Below are positions 23,125-27,353 of a stretch of DNA of 27,353 bases, one piece after another. Each line of letters opens with the position of its first letter. Position 1 is the first letter of the stretch. The notes beneath the pieces are model-generated. The model saw nothing but the letters and a program-made list of their open reading frames with translations. It was not told where the DNA came from and did not search any database. Made by a program: the position numbers and the translations under genes. The stretch comes from Merdiplasma sp964643295 (GTDB taxonomy: Bacteria; Bacillota; Clostridia; Lachnospirales; Lachnospiraceae), in the NCBI GenBank assembly GCA_964643295.1, contig CAZXSN010000036.1, positions 1-27,353 of the forward strand, read 5' to 3'.

Positions 23125-24297
23125 TCACTGCTTTGATCCGATCCCGATGATTCTGTCAGGATTTAGGGTGCGCATCAGCGTTTCATAGAGACTGGCATTC
23201 CCCGACTTGATCAGGTTAAGCAGCACTCGTACCAGCATCTTTTTCTGCTGACCGCTTAAAGGTACATGGATGAGGTTTCGAAAGCCGTCCTCGGTAAACT
23301 TTCCCGGAAGCTCGCTTGTCCTTACCGCACCGGTCCCTTCCAGTACGCCAAAAAGGGCATCGACAAACTCCTGCCGCTCCTGAATCGACATGCCGTCGAT
23401 CCAGCCTTTTATGGCCCTGTCGGCAATCAGACTCGACTCGTTTCTTTTATCCGCGTACACGAAATGGTTCCCAAGCACCTGCCAGAAAAGCGCGTCGTGC
23501 TGCAAAATCCCCATGGCCTTGCTCTCCACGATGCTGTAATCTTCCTCATGCTCCAAAAGCATGCCGACCACGGAGGATTCCGGCACGATCGTAGTGATCC
23601 TATCCTGCATCTCCCGATAGGAATCCATCGTGCGCATATCGAAGCAGAAGCCCGGACCGTCAAAGTTGTAGACGGCGCTTAGATGCTTTCTTAGATCCTC
23701 CGGCGCGAAGAGGGCGGCATAAAGCGCCATATTTCCTCCTTTCGAATGGCCGCAGACGACCATCCGATGCCCATCCGCCATCCCGCATAAATACGAGAGG
23801 GCTGTCTCCTGCACCGGAACCTTCTCCGAAATCGCCAGATAAAAGTCCTCCTTCCAGCCGGCGATCGAATCGTCGGTTCCCCGGTAGGCGACCACTTTGC
23901 AGTCTCCTTCCCCGTCTTTAATAAGGAACGTAACCGCCGCGAACTGCATGGCCTGCCCGCCTTGCGTCCCGGCAGAATCCTCCGCGCTCTCCTTTCTGGT
24001 AAAATCACAGAGCCGCACCTGCCCAAACCGGTTCGTGCCGCTCGCCTGGTGCAAAACCCAGGTGGAAGTCACCGCCGGATCAATCGTTGTCGTTGGATTG
24101 ATCTTCTGAAAAGGCCCGTGTACCTGCTCGTGAAGTTTTGCCAGCTGTTCCAAGGTCATCCCGGAGAAACTTTCCGCTTCCAGGTCCTCAAACCGGTAAT
24201 AGGTAAGCCAGGTAAAAATCAGCGCGTCCACCTCATTAAGCCTCGACGCGGCAAACGGCAGGTCTCCCCGCCAGTCCAGGTAATCGAGTATATTCAT
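23125..24297 (-). CDS. DUF2974 (Mbeg1-like) alpha/beta hydrolase
   Basis: A 390-residue cytosolic protein of the lipase-like DUF2974 family common in Clostridia and Lactobacillales. The start, MNILDYLDWRGDL, is diagnostic for the family. A YRGTDDS strand leads to the nucleophile elbow GHSKGG with S185, followed by YNFDGPGF. The C-terminal part carries the acidic residue and histidine candidates of a Ser-Asp-His triad. The substrate is not known; lipid or ester hydrolysis is inferred from the fold. GGAG lies eight bases before the ATG. A small perfect hairpin in the leader lies close to the ribosome binding site (24323-24342). It is divergent from the LysR gene. Confidence 0.85.
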   Translation of the reverse strand: MNILDYLDWRGDLPFAASRLNEVDALIFTWLTYYRFEDLEAESFSGMTLEQLAKLHEQVHGPFQKINPTTTIDPAVTSTWVLHQASGTNRFGQVRLCDFTRKESAEDSAGTQGGQAMQFAAVTFLIKDGEGDCKVVAYRGTDDSIAGWKEDFYLAISEKVPVQETALSYLCGMADGHRMVVCGHSKGGNMALYAALFAPEDLRKHLSAVYNFDGPGFCFDMRTMDSYREMQDRITTIVPESSVVGMLLEHEEDYSIVESKAMGILQHDALFWQVLGNHFVYADKRNESSLIADRAIKGWIDGMSIQERQEFVDALFGVLEGTGAVRTSELPGKFTEDGFRNLIHVPLSGQQKKMLVRVLLNLIKSGNASLYETLMRTLNPDRIIGIGSKQ

Positions 24298-24315
24298 CTG
24301 TCCATCTCCATTTTG

Positions 24316-24344
24316 CCGGTAAGGATAAGCAGGGGCTTATCCGG
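24316..24344 (-). promoter_or_regulatory. Leader hairpin before the DUF2974 gene
   Basis: GGATAAGC (24323-24330) and GCTTATCC (24335-24342) form a perfect 8-bp stem with a 4-base loop, with CCGG on both flanks. It sits about 25 bases upstream of the start codon, close enough to influence translation or to be an operator. Confidence 0.4.
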
Positions 24345-24571
24345 TCCTGCCCGGCGATTTTGTGTGCGCCTCTTATTCGGCGCTGACTGCTCATCATCTT
24401 TGCCGGATGTATCCTCGCTTCCCCTGCCGGAAAGTTTCGCATACACCCGTGCAGATTTACTCTATCACAGGAACGGGGATTTGAAAAGACAAAGCTTTCC
24501 TAAAACGGGCTGCTTCGCTTCTCAAGTTTCAGATTTTTCCGGGATTTGCATCAAAATGTCTTTATAAAAGC

Positions 24572-24600
24572 TTGACAGGAAAAAGAGAATCTTTTATTAT
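24572..24600 (+). promoter_or_regulatory. Promoter of the LysR gene
   Basis: TTGACA (24572-24577), 17 bases, TATTAT (24595-24600). Transcription would start near 24607, leaving a 65-base leader. Confidence 0.7.
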
Positions 24601-24672
24601 AGACAGAAATGGAGATTATCCAGGGAAGGAAAGGAAGATCTCCCACAAGGCAGGTACAGGGAGGGAACCGGA

Positions 24673-25551
24673 ATGGAAGTGGAACGCATCAACGAATTCG
24701 TAGAACTGGCCGACGACGGCAACTATCACAGGACCGCGGACAAACTGTTTATCTCGCAGTCGGCGCTGTCCAAACACATCAAATCCCTGGAAGAGGACCT
24801 GGGTGTTCCTCTTCTGGAGCGTAACGTAACCGGCGTGCAGCTGACCGACTTTGGACGGATTTTCTATCCGTACGCCAAACAGATTTCCCACCTCTACACC
24901 AACTTCAATCGGGAAATCGAACAGAAACTGCAAAGTCTCACCGGGGTCGTCAACATCGGCACGGAGTATCAGATCAATGGTCTGATCAGAGCCTTTAAGC
25001 GGGAAAACCCGGACTTCATGGTCAACCTGTTTCCCGAAAACTCCTCTCAAAGGCTTCGCGCCGATCTTCGCCAGGGAGAGTTTGAGATCGCCTTTATGTA
25101 TGCCAATTCGGAGTTTGACGAGGAATTCAACCACATGAGCGCGTTTGCCGACGAACTCGTCCTGGTAACCCTATCCTCGGATCCGCTGGCAAAAAAGGGA
25201 GAGCCTGTCAGTCTGGCGGAACTGAAAAACCGGCACTTCCTGCTGCCCACGGAAAACACGATGCTCTTCTTTCTGATTGAGAAAGCCTTTCACGCGGCAG
25301 GAATCAAACCGGTGACCGTCTGTACCGGCCTCTCCGCTTCCCTCGCCATGGACATGGCGGCGGAAAAAATCGGCGTTGCCCTGCTGCCAAGACGGGAAGC
25401 TGCCTATCACCTCACTGGTGAGCTTTCCCTGGTGCCTTTGAATCCGCCGCAGGAGATGAAAATCGACCTTTGCTTTCGCAAACGGGCCTCGTTTTCACCC
25501 GGCGCCATCTACTTTCTTAACTTTCTGCAGACCTACCGCCAGTCGGTCTAA
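24673..25551 (+). CDS. LysR-family transcriptional regulator
   Basis: A 292-residue LTTR of normal length. The winged HTH occupies about residues 1-60 (NYHRTADKLFISQSALSKHIKSLEEDLGVPLLER), followed by a linker helix and a two-lobed effector-binding domain. It has the usual HFLLPTENT segment and a late GVALLPRREA segment. GGGAGGG precedes the ATG. It is divergent from the DUF2974 gene and convergent with the hydrolase-symporter pair, either of which could be its target; the divergent gene is the classical choice. No effector can be named. Confidence 0.92.
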   Translation: MEVERINEFVELADDGNYHRTADKLFISQSALSKHIKSLEEDLGVPLLERNVTGVQLTDFGRIFYPYAKQISHLYTNFNREIEQKLQSLTGVVNIGTEYQINGLIRAFKRENPDFMVNLFPENSSQRLRADLRQGEFEIAFMYANSEFDEEFNHMSAFADELVLVTLSSDPLAKKGEPVSLAELKNRHFLLPTENTMLFFLIEKAFHAAGIKPVTVCTGLSASLAMDMAAEKIGVALLPRREAAYHLTGELSLVPLNPPQEMKIDLCFRKRASFSPGAIYFLNFLQTYRQSV

Positions 25552-25561
25552 GAGAATCGAA

Positions 25562-25598
25562 TCCGGTGCAGCCTTTCGCTGCACCGGAACCTTTTCTT
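25562..25598 (+). terminator. Intrinsic terminator of the LysR gene
   Basis: TCCGGTGCAGC (25562-25572) and GCTGCACCGGA (25578-25588) form a perfect 11-bp stem with a 5-base loop, followed by ACCTTTTCTTT. Confidence 0.9.
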
Positions 25599-25612
25599 TG
25601 CCGGGGAAATTT

Positions 25613-26908
25613 CTATTCGAACCGGGTGTTGCGCATCCACAGCGCCATCCGGTCATATAGAGCCGATTCCGTATCCCCAAACTCCCCGGGGAACTTCTCC
25701 GCGTCATGGTTGGGCACAAACATATGCGTCGCGCCATGGAGAAACAGCAGAGTCAGATCATCACAGACAGCCCTTTCCGCGATCATCTCGGATGCCAGAT
25801 ACTCATAGCTGCCCGTAAGACCGATTAACAGCAGCGGCACATGCAGATACTGCACGTTGCCAATGGGGGATGCATAACTGGAATCCCAGTCGATGCCCCG
25901 CACTTCATCCTCAAAAACGCCAAACTCCGGCGTTGTATAAATGGCCTGCGAACTTAAGAAGCCGCGCACCGTGGTCTTATTGGCGCCGAACCCGTACCCG
26001 TTGTAGAGGTTAAAGAAAAACGGACCGAATTCCGGTGTGCGCACACTGCGGATCACCTCATGTGTCAAAGTGCCGTCAGCTTTTAACAGATCGTGCTCCC
26101 TCTTAGTATGACTTAAGAAGGAGAGATCTTCCGGCAGCAGGCGGTTGTTCGGCTTCTGCTGATCTCCGCAGGCAATGATGAACGGTTCATCATCCGCATA
26201 ATCGCCTTTTCCCTGCTCAATCAAAGTCAGACGGTCCAAAGCGGCCTTGATAAGCCTTTGATTTCGCTCAGCCTGCGCCTGCTGGAAGGAGTGAATAAAC
26301 TCCTTCGAATAATGCGCTCCCTTCGGATCATAGCCAACCGCCGGATCAAAGAGGTTGAATCCCTCCTCACGCTCCATCGCGCTGCCTTCCTTACGGATAC
26401 CGGGATCCAGACTGAAAATGGTCATCGGACCGTTGCCGTAGTTCGCGTCAATCAGCATGACGCCGTCGGCAGGGGAAAGCTCTTCCCGCACCGTGCAGGG
26501 ATAAATCACCCGATCCTTCTTAAAAATCTGCGGCCCGTTCTCGGCGATCGCCTGATAGGCGCTCATCAGGGTCGCGCCCCCGGAGTGCCCCATCAGGACA
26601 ACTTTGTTTACGCCCGGAAGTCCTCTTAAAAAGCGGACCACCGTATCGAGAGTGGAAAACTTTCTGTTGATATCGCCTCCGGCAGCCGACTCACAGGCCA
26701 CAGTGGGAAATCCCCTGGCCGCCAGCGCGGGACCCATGTTCAGGGCCATATAGTTCTGATCGCTGTGCATCACCACCACGCCTACATCGGATGCGGCCGC
26801 GGTCGGCTCATAGAGCATGGCATGCAGGCGGTCAATCTGAATCAGCCGCTCGCGCACACGCGGATTGGCGGCGTCCGTATAACTACCATCTTTCTTTAAT
26901 TTGATCAT
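25613..26908 (-). CDS. Alpha/beta hydrolase family protein
   Basis: A 431-residue cytosolic hydrolase. The nucleophile elbow is LMGHSGGA with S109, preceded by a VVVMHSDQN strand that would hold the oxyanion hole. The catalytic His is probably in FLHGATHMFVPN near the C-terminus, with an acidic residue in the LLLIGLTGSYEYLASE stretch before it. A large insertion between about residues 140 and 330 forms a cap. The substrate is unknown; esterase activity on an imported compound is a reasonable guess because the gene starts two bases after the symporter stop codon (TGA-AG-ATG), implying coupled expression. No signal peptide is present. Confidence 0.8.
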   Translation of the reverse strand: MIKLKKDGSYTDAANPRVRERLIQIDRLHAMLYEPTAAASDVGVVVMHSDQNYMALNMGPALAARGFPTVACESAAGGDINRKFSTLDTVVRFLRGLPGVNKVVLMGHSGGATLMSAYQAIAENGPQIFKKDRVIYPCTVREELSPADGVMLIDANYGNGPMTIFSLDPGIRKEGSAMEREEGFNLFDPAVGYDPKGAHYSKEFIHSFQQAQAERNQRLIKAALDRLTLIEQGKGDYADDEPFIIACGDQQKPNNRLLPEDLSFLSHTKREHDLLKADGTLTHEVIRSVRTPEFGPFFFNLYNGYGFGANKTTVRGFLSSQAIYTTPEFGVFEDEVRGIDWDSSYASPIGNVQYLHVPLLLIGLTGSYEYLASEMIAERAVCDDLTLLFLHGATHMFVPNHDAEKFPGEFGDTESALYDRMALWMRNTRFE

Positions 26909-26910
26909 CT

Positions 26911-27353
26911 TCAGGACTCTTTCGTTTTTCTCATTTCAGCCAGTTTCGCCTGAATTTCAGGGAACTTCTTGTCTCCGTCATACATCGACATGGAAATAAT
27001 GATCAGGGCAAAGGCAACCAGGGCAATGCCGCCGAAAGCGACTTTGATCGCCGTAATCGCGGAAGCGCTCTGCACGGGGGCATCTCCCACGAACCCGCCG
27101 ATATCCAGAATCGCGGTCACCAGCGAATTGCCCACACCGCCGCCGATCTGGCAGGCCAGCGAGAACATCGCCATCACCAGACCGGGATTGTGACTGCCGG
27201 TTTTTACCGCCAGCTCATCCACGATATCCGGCTGAGTGGTCTGAATCATACAGTTCATGAAGCCCTGGCCAAAGCCGAACACACCCATGCCGATAATCGT
27301 AAGCATCAAATAGATACCGCTAAACATATGTTCTATATTCATAATGAAAGGTT
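26911..27353 (-). CDS. MFS transporter, GPH-type sugar symporter (C-terminal part, partial)
   Basis: The C-terminal 143 or more residues of a major-facilitator protein, open at the window edge: codons upstream of the ATG at 27342 continue without a stop, so that ATG is probably internal. About three to four membrane helices are seen, with a QTTQPDIVDELAVKTGSHNPG loop and an IGGGVGNSLVTAILDIGGF helix like those of glycoside-pentoside-hexuronide:cation symporters. The short cytosolic tail is charged. It forms an operon with the downstream hydrolase gene. Confidence 0.82.
   Translation of the reverse strand, partial: PFIMNIEHMFSGIYLMLTIIGMGVFGFGQGFMNCMIQTTQPDIVDELAVKTGSHNPGLVMAMFSLACQIGGGVGNSLVTAILDIGGFVGDAPVQSASAITAIKVAFGGIALVAFALIIISMSMYDGDKKFPEIQAKLAEMRKTKES

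Overview
The window looks like a chromosomal segment of a low-to-mid GC Bacillota, most likely a Clostridia/Lachnospiraceae gut or rumen bacterium. The evidence is strong AGGAGG-type ribosome binding sites, an LplB/YtcP-type sugar ABC transporter controlled by a YesM/YesN-type two-component system, and proteins typical of that group (DUF2974, DUF3990, a zinc-ribbon protein, an Rpn-like protein). No rRNA, tRNA, CRISPR array or intact insertion sequence was seen. The genus is not determined.

Layout. (1) 1-4058: an HD-domain hydrolase and a DEDDh exonuclease (both minus strand), a long AT-rich stretch without a convincing gene, one unknown cytosolic protein with its terminator, then a gene-poor stretch with GC-rich palindromes. 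(2) 4059-15437, all minus strand: a carbohydrate-utilisation operon. In order of transcription it holds two ABC permeases, the solute-binding protein, an internal terminator-like hairpin, a GH65 disaccharide phosphorylase, a cytosolic GH28-like beta-helix protein, a cytosolic GH13 enzyme and a secreted GH87-type alpha-glucanase. (3) 15438-15910: a divergent control region with a probable activator site and a roughly 235-nt structured RNA that I cannot assign to a family. (4) 15911-19196, plus strand: the sensor kinase and AraC-type response regulator, ending in a bidirectional terminator. (5) 19228-21690: an HTH-DUF3990 gene broken by two nonsense codons, its small partner gene, and a divergent degenerate Rpn-like gene. 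(6) 21725-24297, minus strand: a three-helix membrane protein, a zinc-ribbon protein and a DUF2974 alpha/beta hydrolase. (7) 24673-27353: a LysR regulator, convergent with an alpha/beta hydrolase and the C-terminal part of an MFS sugar symporter that runs off the window.

How the main genes fit together. The GH87 enzyme carries the Asp / Asp-Asp signature (D474, D497, D498) of alpha-1,3-glucanases and mycodextranases and is exported. Its oligosaccharide products would enter through the ABC importer, whose ATPase is not in the window and is presumably the shared MsmX-type subunit. Inside the cell the GH65 enzyme could phosphorolyse alpha-1,3 (nigerose-type) bonds and the GH13 enzyme could cut alpha-1,4 bonds. 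This combination suits nigeran or another alpha-1,3-containing glucan. The substrate is an inference from gene content. The GH28-like beta-helix protein lacks the family histidine and is the least explained enzyme of the set.

The two most unusual signals are the structured RNA between the divergent operons, with a 17-bp irregular hairpin and mutually exclusive long-range pairings next to a terminator, and the alpha-1,3-glucan operon with its unassigned intracellular beta-helix enzyme.
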